NCBI RefSeq assembly: GCF_943734655.1 | Contig: NC_071353.1 | Location: 81,436,409-81,500,408, forward strand | Length of the DNA stretch: 64,000 nucleotides | DNA from: Sabethes cyaneus | Taxonomy: Eukaryota; Arthropoda; Insecta; Diptera; Culicidae | Direction: 5' to 3' | In this document: positions 11,114-22,159 of the stretch, one piece after another | Layout: each line of letters starts with the position of its first letter | How positions within the stretch are numbered: position 1 is the first letter of the stretch | Translations under genes and position numbers: made by a program | Notes under the pieces: model-generated | What the model saw: only the letters and a program-made list of their open reading frames with translations | Database searches by the model: none | Told to the model about the DNA's origin: nothing

Positions 11114-12747
11114 GCTTTATTTTATTTAACGTAGCAATGGGGGGAGTTGTTTTCCCTTTACTATGCGGAAACATTGAAAATTTGTGTATTAAACTACCCA
11201 TGATTTCAGGATTATGTAACTGACCAAATGAATCATCTAATGTCGAACTCCTCAGAAACTTGCAAAACTCGAGATCGTGACAAAGATCATCCGTGATTTA
11301 CAATTGATGTATTTACTTACTTTACTTTTTCGGCGACAATCCGCTTAACGAATCCATGCCGAATTCAGGAATCGTTGCCACATTACTCGATCTTGGGCTG
11401 CCGCCCTCTAGTCACCCCTACCATCCGCTGTTCTAGCATCCTCGCAACAGCGCTCATCCATCGAGTACGGAGTCTGCCTCTTTCGGGTTCTCTGCTAAAT
11501 ATTGTTTTCGCTGGTCTCTCATCCGGCATCCTTGCTACGTGGCCAACTCATTGTAGCCTGCCGTATTTTAATCGCTTCACAATATCCACATCCGCATTGT
11601 GTATTCGGTATATTTCATGATTCATGCGCCTGCGCCACACTCCTTCGTCTAATATACCGCCAAGAATTGATCGCAGGATCTTACGCTCGAAAACGTCAAG
11701 AGTTCGTCGGTCGCTCTCTTTCAACGACCACGCTTCGTGGCCGTAAAGTACCATCAGCAGAATTAGCGTCTTATAGAGCGCGCGTTTTTTGTACGAAGTT
11801 GTAGGCTACGGGACCTCAGTTGGCTACGTAATCCGTAAAAGGCCCTGTTGGCAGCCACAATCCGCCTTTTTGACATCACGGCTCACATCGTTATCACATG
11901 TTACGTACCAAGGTAAACAAATATGTCGACCACTTCAAAAGTATCTCCATCTATCACCATCGCAGTTCCAACACCCGAAGGGCTACCACGCTCTCCAAAT
12001 TTATGTTACTTATACTTTGTTTTGCTGAAATTTATTATAAGCCCTATCCTCGCAGCTTCCTCCTTAAGATGCGTGTATGCTTCTTCCACAGCTCTACGGT
12101 TAACACCAATGATATCGATTTCCTCCGCGAATCCTAGGAGCTTATGAGATTTCGTGATGATGTTGAAGGCAATGTTGAACAGCAAATTCGATAGTCCGTC
12201 ACTTTGCTGCAAACCTTCTAACGTCACAAACGAGTTCGATGTCTCACCCGCTATCCTGACGCTTGATTTTGAACCATCAAGGGTAGCACGTATCAGACTA
12301 TACAGTTTTGTTGGTAAACCATGTTCGAGCATAATCTGCCACAGCTCATTTCGTTTAACTGAATCGTACGCCGCCTTGAAGTCTATAAACAAATGGTGAG
12401 TCTGCAAGTTGAATTCCCGGAATTTATCGAGGATCTGTCGCAAGGTGAACATTTGGCCCGTTGTGGAGCATCCCTCTCGAAAACCACACTGATATTCACC
12501 AACAAAGGTTTCCTGCAACGGCCTCAGTCTGAGAAACAGGATGCGGGAGAGAATTGTATGCAGAACTGAGGAGAGTAATGCCTCGATAATTGCTGCATAC
12601 GATGGCTCTTTTTGTAAATAGGGCATATAAGCCCTTCCAACCAGTCGGTAGGTAATTCCTCATCAGTCCATACCTTTAGTATAACCTGACAATTGATGTA
12701 CTGCACAGTTTAATTAATGGCAATACGAAATTTGCCGGGTAAGCTAG
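11114..12747 (-). mobile_element. Helentron-like minisatellite element E1, 5' fragment, split by an RTE
   Basis: Read on the minus strand it starts CTAGCTTACCCGGCAAATTTC, the same family start as E2 (ending 15924) and E3 (starting 57923, CTAGCTGACCCGACAAAC). It runs through the matching segment to about 11114 (GGGGGGAGTTGTTTTC on plus). An RTE fragment (11312-12688) has inserted with a 12-bp TSD. The minisatellite part is absent. The class is inferred from these shared ends and, in E2 and E3, from internal minisatellites plus a GACA/CAGA seed, features seen in Helentron-type elements of insects. No Rep/helicase is encoded. Confidence 0.6.
11312..12688 (-). pseudogene. 5'-truncated RTE-clade LINE, decayed
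   Basis: The insertion is flanked by the 12-bp TSD ACAATTGATGTA (11300-11311 and 12689-12700). Minus-strand RT text runs from 12626 to 12006: FVGEYQCGFREGCSTTGQ, HHLFIDFKAAYDSV, LQQSDGLSNLLFNIAFN, then FAEEIDIIG where an intact RTE has FADDxDII, so the catalytic aspartates are lost. The C-terminal block follows at 11754-11548 (YGHEAWSL, FERKILRSILGG, RRRMNHEIYRIHN). The 3' end is a TAAG/TAAA-rich tail at 11312. It is more diverged than the three RTE copies further right. Confidence 0.85.
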
Positions 12748-12892
12748 TTTGTTATAAAACACTCCTATTGGGAATATTAAAACAAACATACGTGGATAAT
12801 TTTTTTCAATTGTTTTTGTTTTAAATTGTAAATCATTCCACATGAATTAACTGTAAAAGAATTTACTTTATTTATTTATTCGTCAAGCATTT
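12748..12892. other. short spacer between E1 and E2
   Basis: AT-rich, with a TTTATTTATTTATT run at about 12865-12882 that looks like an old LINE tail in the minus sense. Nothing else is recognised. Confidence 0.4.
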
Positions 12893-13832
12893 ATAGACTA
12901 CATAATCTATACCTATAAAAATGTATTTCTGTCTGTCCGTATGTTCCTTAAAGAATCGAAAACTACAGAACCGATCGGCGTGAAAATTTGCATGTTTTTG
13001 GGGCCAGGGAAGGTTCTTATAATGGTTAGAGCCTCCTCCCCCCACTAAGAGGGGGGGGGGGCTCCCATACAAATGAAACACAAATTTATGCATAACTCGA
13101 GAACTAATCAAGCAAATGGAACCAAATTTGACATGTAGGTGTTTTCGGAGATAAATTTTTTTCTATGGAATTGGGACCCCTCCCCTCTTATGACCCCTTT
13201 TCCCTTTAAAATGGGGGGCTTCCATACAAATGAAATACCAATTTCCTCATAACTCGAGAACTAATCAAGCAAAACGAACCAAATTTGGCATGCGAAGGTT
13301 TTTGGATGCAAGAATTTTTTCTGTGGTGAATTAGGACCCTTTCCTTCTTTAGAAGGGGTGGACCCCTATACAAATGAAGTACAAGTTTCCTCATAGCTCG
13401 AGAACTAATTAATCAAATGGAACCATATTTGGCAAGTGGGTGTTTTTGGAGGCATGAATTTTTTCTATGATGAATTAGGACCCCTTACCTTTTTAGGAGG
13501 GGGGGGCTCCCATACAAAAGAAATACAAATTTCCTCATAACTCCAGAACTAATCAAGCAAATGGTATCAAATTTAGCATATGGGTGTTTTTAAATGCAAT
13601 TTTTTTTCTATGGTGAATTGAGACCCCTCCCCTCTTTAGGAGGGGAATTATGACCTCTATGGTGAATTGAGACCCCATCCCCCTCTTTAGGAGGGGAATT
13701 ATGATCCCTCATCCTTCAATAGTGGGAGGGGGCTCCTATACAAATGAAATACAAATATCCTCATAACTAGAGAAGTAATCAAGCAAATGTAACTAAGTTT
13801 GGCATGTAAGGAGTTTTGGAGGCAGGAATTTT

Positions 13833-15322
13833 TGACGTAGGACTACGTCTTACGGCAAGTTTTGAGATAGGGTGTCATTCCAAAAAATCGAAAAATGCGA
13901 GCGTCACGAAAAATGAAAGGTTTTGAGCGCTAATAGCTCAGCGGTTTTCCGATCGATTTTCAATATTCTTACACCAATCGATCTGAAAATCTTCTAAGAA
14001 TTGACCCAAATGAAGAAAAGTATGGATTCTTGATGTTGAACTATTAAAAAATTGAAAATAATGAACCTATGTTGTACCAGAATTCTCGCTTTGTGATTGG
14101 TTGGAAGATTCTTTACGATGATCTAAACCTATACCAACTTGATATCTGTGCTTGGGAAGTAAGCCAAAACAAGTGACAAAGTTTCCTCATTTCAACAAGA
14201 TTTCTTAACACCGCGGTTAAACCTAGACTATTTTGATGTCCTTGCTTGGGAAGTATGCCACAAAGAGTGACAAAGCCCCCTCGTACCAACAAATTTCTTA
14301 CGAACGCGATTAAACCTAGTCCAATTTGATGCCTGTGTTAGGGAAGTGTACCAGAAAAAATGCCACAAGTTCATTGTCCCAACAGATCGCAAATTCTTTA
14401 CTGCGAGACGATTAAACCTCGGCGAATTTGATATCTGTGTTGGAAAAATGTACTACAGCTGTAGTGTTCGGTTATAATACGACTCTGTATGAATACGCAT
14501 GGTTGCCGTTCCATTAGAAGTGTAGTGAAAAGATGTGCTGTTGATAAAATAGGATTGAATTGGTAAAATCCCTTCAACGTGGGGAACCATGGGTAGGGTA
14601 ATAATAACAATCTTTAATTTCAGTAAGGTAGCAGGAAAGCAATAGTTTGTGTTCTTGATTTTGTTAAATTGTTTTCAAATGAGGGGGTTAGAAAGAAACG
14701 GGTGTAAGTGACAAAATTGAAAAAATCGAGATAATGATAGGAAACGATACTTTGAGCATGGTTTTATGCATGCTAGAAAATTCATGTCAAAATTTTACCG
14801 TTTAATGACTTTTTTAGAAACATGAAAAAAAGAGCAAAATAAAAGTTGGGTTTCACTTGGAAGGAAAGGGGTGTGTAAGTGCAAATAACATTTTCAAAAA
14901 TGTCTTATATCTCCCAAAAATTATAAAATGCTTTTCCAAGATTTCAATAGAAATTAATAAAGTGAAGTTAACAGAACCATAGTGCGCCATTAGTTTTGTA
15001 TTTTAACCTGACGAATTTTCTAGCTGACTTCTAGCTTAACTTTGGATCCGATTTTCTCGAAATATACTTTTTGTCACTTACACCCCTTTCCTTCTGAGCG
15101 ACTCAAGTGTACAATATTTTGAGAATTGAACGTATGCAATGTTACTACTTTGATAAATGTTACTTACAACGCATGTAGCATGTATATATGTTGCATATAG
15201 CATGTATACATGAAGAATCGAATGATTACAAGCATGAATACATGCTACTATCACTACAAAGACACTTACGTAGTCCTGCGTCACCTATATATGCGGTCGT
15301 GTCTTATACACAACCCCACTGA
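13833..15322 (+). mobile_element. non-coding interspersed repeat, copy C, carrying a MITE
   Basis: This is the third copy of the 1.06-kb repeat (see 180-1240 and 3416-4472), inserted in a T run of the E2 minisatellite. Left end TGACGTAGGACTACG, right end CCACTGA, then T's. It is longer than A and B because a ~425-bp MITE sits at 14681-15107. Comparison with copy B shows the host sequence resuming on the other side (TGTACAAT...TTTGAGAATTG). Confidence 0.8.
14681..15107. mobile_element. ~425-bp MITE with imperfect terminal inverted repeats
   Basis: The left end reads GAGGGGGTTAGAAAGAAACGG then GTGTAAGTGACAAAA. The right end read inward is GAGTCGCTCAGAAGGAAAGGG then GTGTAAGTGACAAAA. The inner 18 bases or so are identical and the outer parts diverged. 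An internal AAGGAAAGGGGTGTGTAAGTG at 14861-14881 repeats the end motif. No coding potential. The insertion point is exact by comparison with copy B. The TSD is short (possibly TG) or eroded. A detached end of the same family lies at 11046-11078. Confidence 0.7.
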
Positions 15323-15924
15323 TTTTTTATTATGGTTTGAGACCCCTCACCCCTGTGGACTCTCATACAAATGAAACAGCAATTTTTGCGTAACTCCAAA
15401 ACTAATCGAACTTGAGAAATTTTAGACTTTTTCATAAAACATTAGTCAATATCAAGACCACCAAAAATTATCAATAGTAACATTAGATAATTCAGTGCCA
15501 GACGGCTACAGGCCGCGAGTGTTGCTGGCGGAAGTGCCAGCCACTGCGGGGAGGGGGAAGCCCCCCGTAGAGATCACCTCTGTCTAGGTTTATTTATTTT
15601 CCTAGATCTGCTGACCTAGATCTGCGAAACTTCATATTCTGCGTTATGGTCAACCGAGAATTGGTGTTCCGCAAAATGGTATTCGGCGAAATGGTTTATA
15701 ATGATGGCGAATATTCAAATGCTATCCGCTTTGTTTTATCAGGCTAAGCAGGGGGGGGGGAGTTGTTTTCTACTTTACTGTGAGGAAAATTTGTATATTA
15801 AAACACCCATGAACTCCACAGAAACTTGTAAAACTCGAGGTTGTGACAAAGGTCATCCGAGATTCACGATTTATGTACAACACTGTTTAATTTGTGGCAA
15901 TACGAAATTTGTCGGGTCAGCTAG

Positions 15925-16567
15925 TCTAATATAAATATGTGTCTCACTACTCAATGCTCGTTGTCCCACTCTTCCCACCTATTGGGAAACCTTCAGATTT
16001 GTGATTGTAACTAATTTAGTTTATAACCAAAATGACTGAAATTTTTTTTCAGACAACTAGAGGCATATACCTTTCAAATGGATTGAAGAGCTCATTAGTG
16101 GGCATCACCAAAAAAATTCAAATTTTGAGAAAAAAGTGTCTCACTGTAGACGTCTCTCCCCTACATTTAGATTTAGCGCAATACATTTTTTCATACACTA
16201 AATACTCCACACATTCTTTCTACGTGAAAAGAACGTAAACTTCTCTACAGAAAGTTACAGAACTTTTAGTTGATCGTTATTTGAACAAATAATATCATCT
16301 ATTTGATTTTCACATAAACACATTTGTGCGAACTACATGAATTCACGCAAATTGAACGGGATTAGATAGAAAATATTCACATAACTCTTACGGGAAAAGT
16401 TTCGACGTATAGATTATTTTGGATGTACACAATCGAAATTCAGAATATCATGAAAAGTTAGCTTTTGTAGAAATAAAATTTACAATACTTATAGATAGAT
16501 GACCGTAGTTATTAAAACTGTAAAATCTCAGTAACCCGACCATATTTGGGACAGAACGTGACATGTT
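15925..16567. other. no gene or known repeat recognised
   Basis: AT-rich sequence between E2 and the old RTE. A plus frame at 16032-16238 is open for 68 codons but shows no family signature and has AT-driven composition. I treat it as chance. Confidence 0.5.
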
Positions 16568-16893
16568 GTATCTTCTTCTTCTTCTTCTTAGGTGGCTTGC
16601 CGTCCTAAGACAAAGTCTGTTGAACAAAATTTCTCCGTGTAACTCGGTTGAGGGCTACCGCTCTCCAATTCCTCGGACACCGAGTACTCTCCGCCAAATC
16701 TCGCTCCACCTGGTCTAATCATCTTGCTCGCTGCGCTCCTGGTTGTCTTGTTCCTACCAGATTTGAGGCGAACACCATCTTTGCAGGGTAGTTGTCCGGC
16801 ATTCTTGCAACATGCCCTGCCCATCGTATCCGTCCAGCTTTAGCCACCTTCTGGATACTGGGTTCGCCATAGAGCTGTGCGAGTTCATGGTTC
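16568..16893 (-). pseudogene. 3' end of an old RTE LINE, separated from the rest by the Mag element
   Basis: On the minus strand this is the C-terminal region of an RTE ORF2 ending in a GAA-repeat tail (TTCTTCTTC at 16570-16588 on plus), as in the other RTE copies. It reads HELAQLYGEPSIQKVAKAG then GRACC/ MPDN text and continues upstream at 26129. The target duplication GGTTC (16889-16893 and 26129-26133) marks where the Ty3/gypsy element split it. Confidence 0.8.
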
Positions 16894-17093
16894 TGATAAA
16901 TAGTTTACAGTAAACCCCCTCGATCTTATCTAGATTAGTTTGATAGCATATAATTATCTTGGTTACATTTTGTACAATAATCGTTTCCGGTAGAAAACCT
17001 ATAAAAGCAATTGTTAACTATTGTAAAGTCTCTTTCTCCATTTGGACGTCTAATAAAGTACATCAAACTTAAACTCGAGTCTGCGATTTATCA
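16894..17093 (+). repeat. 5' LTR of the Mag-like element
   Basis: 200 bp, TGATAAAT...ATTTATCA ends. A promoter TATA box TATAAAAG lies at 17000-17007 and a polyadenylation signal AATAAA at 17052-17057. I read it as identical to the 3' LTR. Confidence 0.9.
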
Positions 17094-17094
17094 G

Positions 17095-17104
17095 TGGCGA
17101 CGAG
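17095..17104 (+). other. primer-binding site, tRNA-Ser type
   Basis: TGGCGACGAG starts one base after the 5' LTR. It complements the 3' end of insect tRNA-Ser(GCU) (...CTCGTCGCCA) over ten bases. tRNA-Ser priming is usual for Mag-lineage elements. Confidence 0.7.
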
Positions 17105-17147
17105 CGAGAATCGCGTAAGTATCGTGAGGAAACACACGTGCTAAGAC

Positions 17148-18986
17148 ATGCTGCCCGGAGGAAATAAGAAAACGGACGGCACGGAAGATGCCAGTGTGGT
17201 GAATAAATTAATTGGATCTTTGGACAATTTATTTATTTTATTTATTTATTTATTATTATTACTTCATCTGACTATAGTCTACATGAATGGTTTCTATAAA
17301 ACATTGGTGCTTCTTAACCTTTGTACAAATTTATACGATGGCTCGTCGAAATTAAACAATTCTTCCACTTTAGAAAATGTTCTAACACATGCAGTGACGG
17401 GTTCATTACATCCAAAGACGGTACGGTGGAATGGAGTTTGCAGTAAGCCGGTGGAACGTAGAGTCCGTTGCGAAGCACGAAAGTCCAATAGAGATAAAAG
17501 TCTGGGGGAATCAATTTCACCGTTGATGACTTTGGCCACGAATACTGCCTGGTGCGTTTTTCGTCGATAATCTAGCGAGTCTAGATCAAGTAGCCGGCAG
17601 CGATCAGAATACGGTGGGAGAATCTCGGGATGACGCCATGGTAGATGTCGCAGGGCAAGCCGAATGAATTTCCTTTGTACTCGTTCGATGCGCAGGTTCC
17701 ATGTTAACTGCTGAGGACACCATACAATACTACAGTTTTCAAGCAGTGGCCGAACCAGAGCACAATACAAGGATTTCAGGCAATGCGGATCATTGAAATT
17801 TCGTCCAATTTTAGAAATGAATCCCAGTTGACGCATTGCCTTCGAAATAATCGATTCACGGTGTAGGTCGAATGTTAGCTTAGTATCAAGTAGCACACCA
17901 AGGTCGCTAACGTGGTCTACTCTGCGCAGCTCAGACCCCTCAATCTGATAGTTAAATAGAATCGGACTTTTAATACGGTAAAAACTTATCACTTCACATT
18001 TTGCCACACTTAGTGTGAGCCAGTTTCGTTTACACCAATCAACAAATGTATCGAGTAATTCTTGCAGGCGGCGACAATCATCAGTTTTTCCAATAGGTAG
18101 AAATAATTTCAAGTCATCAGCGTACACAAGTCTGCATTCGAATTTCATCCCGAGCACGGATTTCGACGATTACATGGAACGAGCGGAGAATTTTTTTGAG
18201 CTCAACGGAATTAAGGATGATACATTTAAGAGGAAACTAATCGTCCACTACATTGGTCTGCCGGCACTCAGAAAGTTGAATCAACTGCTTTACCCTAGAA
18301 CGCATAAGGATGTAACATACGACGTGGTAGTTACTAAATTGAAGACGTATTTCAGCCCGAAACGTAACCGCGTGGCCCAATCAGTCGAGTTCTTTAAACG
18401 AAACCAACAAGAATTCGAGAAAGTGGCAGATTTCGCTGTGGAACTCCAGGCCCTGTCCAAATATTGTGTGTTTGGAGATTTTTTAGACAAAGCATTACGT
18501 GACAAATTCATCGCCGGAATCACAAATACTAAGATTCAAAGAGAGCTAATGAAAAGTGACGATAGTTCGACCTTCGAGCAAGCGGTAGAAAATGCAAAAG
18601 TTTTGGAACAAATCGAAGAGGACACGGAGAAAATGAAGACGCGGAATGGTGCGGTAAATCGAGTAAATACAAACGCCGGTTCCTATGCAAGGAGAGACAG
18701 AGACAGAACTCGAGGAAGAAGCAGCTCCAGAAGACGAAATTACTCAGCAGGTCAAGGTCAACGAAATTTGAACTCAAGGCAAGGTTCACGAAGAAATCGA
18801 TCGGCAGTGCGCTGCTTCAACTGCTCCAAAATGGGCCACATCGCGAGATTCTGCAGATTCCCGAAGGAGAGGACCAATACCATGGCGAGAGTAACCGACG
18901 ATGACGCTTCGAGCAATAGTTCGGAGTGTAGTCAAGCACGCGCTATCAACCACGTGGCGCCTGAAGCACTCTTCCATGAGCTTTGA
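17148..18986 (+). CDS. gag: Gag of the Mag-like element, interrupted by a CR1 fragment
   Basis: Gag forms the particle and packages element RNA. The ATG at 17148 opens the first ~27 codons (MLPGGNKKTDG...). The CR1 insertion 17231-18140 plus its 5-bp duplication (915 bp, a multiple of three) follows, and the same frame resumes at 18146. The body holds the capsid-like domain (YMERAENFFELNG, YFSPKRNRVAQ, FIAGITNTKIQREL), an Arg/Ser-rich stretch, and one nucleocapsid zinc knuckle CFNCSKMGHIARFC. It ends at UGA 18984-18986, and pol continues in the same frame with no other stop. The next codon is CUA, giving the leaky context UGA-CUA. As it stands, the insertion makes this copy's gag non-functional. 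Confidence 0.85.
17231..18140 (-). pseudogene. 5'-truncated CR1-like LINE fragment inside gag
   Basis: 910 bp flanked by AATTT duplications (17226-17230, 18141-18145). On the minus strand the ORF (to 17294) starts within the RT active-site block (LVYADDLKLF), so nearly all of the endonuclease and fingers/palm are missing, as expected from incomplete reverse transcription. It continues LRRVDHVSDLGVLLDTK, LKSLYCALVRPLLE, FIRLALRHLPW and ends FVQRLRSTNVL. The 3' tail is TAATAATAAATAAAT-like (plus 17231-17265). The ORF is open throughout, so the copy is young. It is a different family from CR1-A, -B and -C. Confidence 0.9.
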
Positions 18987-21827
18987 CTATATGGAAAGTG
19001 TATTTGTTTTGAGATAGATTCTGGGGCGTCGTATACAATCATGTCAGAGATTGATTATAGCAATAATTTTGCCCGGTATCCGCTTAAAAATTCCGAAGTT
19101 CGATTGGTGGTTATGACAGGGGACAAGTTGGTGATAAAGGGAGTTTTTGAGGTTAAAGTTAGTAAGCCAAACGATGATAAAGTTCATTCGTTAAAGGTGG
19201 TGGTAGTCAAAAGTGGCAACAAGAATTTCGTGCCGCTTCTGGGACGCAACTGGTTAGACGCTCTCTATCCCGGTTGGAGAGATCGATTTGTTAATTCGAT
19301 CAGTAGTAGTGATGATTTAGAAAGGAAGCGTTCATTACTAATATCGCAGGTTAAAACTAGATATTGTGAAATAATAACGAAAAACCTGGAAGAGCCGATT
19401 GACGGGTTTGTGGCGGAAATATATTTAAGAGACGATTCGCGCCCGGTTTTCTTTAGAGCAAATGATGTTCCCTATGCATTAAAAGACAAAGTGAGTGATG
19501 AGTTGGATCGGCTAGTGCGGGAGAACGTTATTAAACCAGTAAAAAGAAGCGAATGGGCTTCGCCAATTGTGATAGTCCCAAAAAGTGACGGTAGTATTAG
19601 ACTATGTGTAGACTGTAAAGTGACCATTAATAAGTTTATAAATACTGAACACTACCCACTTCCCAATATAAGTGATATTTTTGCAAATTTGAGTGGTTTC
19701 CGATATTACGCTAAAATAGACCTATCGGGTGCATACATGCAAGTGAGGGTATCAGAAGAATCTCAAAAGTTTTTGACGATTAACACCCACAAGGGACTTT
19801 ATGAGTACCTGCGTCTACCTTTTGGAATATCGAGTGCCGCGTCAACGTTTCAACGAATAATGGATGAGATTTTAATCGATTTAAAAGGGGTTCAGTGCTA
19901 TCTCGATGATATCCTCGTTGGAGGTGACACGGTCGAGGACTTAATAGAAAAAGTGTTTGGGGTGTTTGAACGGCTAAAGCAGTATAAAGTTAAAGTGAAT
20001 TTGGAGAAATGTGAATTCCTAGTGCCGAAAATTTCATATTTGGGTCATGAAATCTCGGAGAATGGGTTGAGCCCTTGTGAAGAAAAAGTAAAGGCGATTG
20101 CTAGAGTACCTAGGCCTAGTGACGCCACACAGCTTAAATCGTATCTTGGAATGGTGAATTATTACTCGAAATTTGTGCCCAATTTGTCTATACGGTTAGC
20201 GTCTCTGTACGCGTTAATTAGGAAAAATGCGCGGTTTTGCTGGACGAAAGACTGTGAACTCGTTTTCCAGCAATCGAAGAAAATGTTACTCAATAAAAAA
20301 GTTTTGCAGTTGTACGATCCGAGGCTGCCAATCGTCGTTATTTGTGACTCAAGCTCTGTTGGGGTAGGAGCTGTTCTGTGTCATAAAATAGGGGAAGTGG
20401 AGAAACCAGTATTTTACGTCTCGAGCACATTATCACCCGCGGAAAGGAATTATCCAAACTTGCACAGAGAAGCTTTGGCCATAGTGTTTGCGCTTACTAA
20501 ATTCGCAAAATATATTTTCGGAAAGAGAATAATAGTGGTTACGGACAATAAGCCGTTGGTGTCGATTTTTAACCAGAAGAAAGGAATTCCGCCGTTGGCC
20601 GCAGCCCGGCTCCAAAAGTACGCGTACGCGATATCAATCTTTGACTTTGATATCGTTTATAGAAAGGGTGAGAAGATACCAGAAGCCGATGCCTTATCAA
20701 GGTTACCAATTGAAGGCGAAACAGGTATAGATTCAGAAATTCGGATGAATAATGTGCGGGAAGAGATTTCCATCGATTGGAATGCAATTGGAAGAGAGAC
20801 GCAGAAGGATAAGCTGTACCGAAAGCTGTTTAAGTGTGTTCGTGACGGTTGGGAAGACCATGCGGTGCCGAACGATCTGAAATTTTATTATGGCAAAGTG
20901 AGTTCCTTATCTACGGATGGTGAATGTCTCTTGTATTGCGAGAGAGTGATGGTGCCAATGTCCTGCCGTGAACGTGTTCTCGAGCTATTGCATGGCTGTC
21001 ATCTGGGCATAGTTCGGATGAAGCAAATGGCGCGTAAATACGTGTATTGGCGTGGACTGGACGAAGATGTGGAGAGATTCGTAAAGTCATGCCGAGTTTG
21101 CAGTGTGACTGGTAAGGCCGTTACTAAGGAAATTTCCAGGTGGCCTTCGGTTAACAGGCCCTTCGAAAGACTGCACTTAGATTTCTGCCATATTGCGGGA
21201 AAAACGTTGTTGGTAGTAATAGATTCGTTTTCCAAATGGATGGAAGTAGAGATTATGAGGAGCACAGATGCTCAATCAGTGATTGATGTTTTGGATTCGT
21301 TGTTTCTAATTTTCGGTTATTGTGAGACTATCGTTTCAGATAACGGACCACCTTTTGGAAGCGTTATGTTCAAGAGGTGGGCAGACTGGTTTGGAATTAA
21401 ATTGATTAAAAGTCCTAGTTATTGTCCCGAAGCAAATGGATTTGCTGAACGAGCGGTGCAGACTGCGAAGACGTCGCTTAGGAAGCTGCTCAACGATCAA
21501 AATTATATGCACAAAAGCTTAAGTGATTTGATTAAAACTTTCTTAAAAAGCTATAGAAACAGTTACTGCCAAGTTATAGGTTGTACGCCAGGTAATAAGA
21601 TTTTCAATTATGAGCCAAAAACGGAACTTGATGTAAAATTAAAAGCTAAAGATGGAAAACCGAAAAAAGTTACATTTAGTGATGAAATTATACAAAACCA
21701 TAATTTAAAAGAAAAAGATTGTAGTAAAAATAAGGTATCAGAGCAAGTAAATGTAAAAGAGCGGGCTAAAGAAAAATATAAAGTCGACGATTTAGTTTGG
21801 TATAAAAATGAATTCAAGTCAGATTGG
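18987..21827 (+). CDS. pol: Pol of the Mag-like element (protease, RT, RNase H, integrase), main part
   Basis: Pol follows Gag in frame across the UGA. Order: aspartic protease with DSGAS at 19017-19031 and LLGRNWL; RT with the YLDD catalytic motif at 19899-19910, preceded by RLPFGISSAASTFQ; RNase H (DSSSVGVGAVL, VTDNKPLV, ADALSRLP); integrase with the HHCC finger (HGCH ... CRVC, about 20990-21105) and the DDE core (HLDFC, VSDNGPPFGS, CPEANGFAER). The integrase tail reaches KYKVDDLVWYKN before the RTE insertion at 21828 displaces the last ~87 codons. All catalytic residues are intact. The frame reads on ~43 codons into the RTE 5' UTR before a stop at 21954-21956. Confidence 0.93.
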
Positions 21828-22159
21828 TTGGTAAACGGCCGGATAATGCGGAATATAGACCCCATAGTGGTCGTTAGCCTCTTATCCAGCCACTCCGATC
21901 CCGACCTCCTCGTGGTACCAGCCGGAATACGAGCAACCTTAGCGGAGATCGGGTAACCAACCCCGGTGGAAACTAAGGTCGTATACTAACCGGGAAGGAG
22001 GTAGTGAGTCTCGGCACTATAAGATGGCAGCCCCATCACGAGACTCGGTAGTGTTGCCCCAGTACGGCTACACACCTAAACAACACAAACTAACAACATT
22101 CAAGCATATTCGGAGCGGAATATTCGGCATCGACCTAGGCGACGGAATAAGGACGACGA

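Larger units (their letters stand above)
12893..15924 (-). mobile_element. Helentron-like minisatellite element E2, interrupted by repeat C
   Basis: On the minus strand it starts CTAGCTGACCCGACAAATTT at 15924. It then passes a unique segment and enters a minisatellite of ~145-bp units, each carrying a form of TTGCTTGATTAGTTCTCGAG and a GGGAGGGG/GAGCCCCCCC stretch (about six units at 13030-13830). It ends with CCGATCGGCGTGAAAATTTG, a short ACGGACAGACAG seed (plus 12935-12950) and TACATTTTTATAGGTATAG. Order and content are colinear with E3 (57923 onward), which carries the same seed expanded ~3.6 kb. Repeat C is inserted at 13833-15322. No ORF belongs to it. Confidence 0.7.

Noticed and set aside
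16032..16238. 68-codon plus-strand gene
   Set aside because: AT-rich chance frame with no family signature, splice sites or neighbours supporting it.
21830..21956. C-terminus of Mag Pol as the frame runs to 21956
   Set aside because: After 21827 the frame reads RTE 5' UTR shared with RTE-3. The true tail is at 25618-25878.
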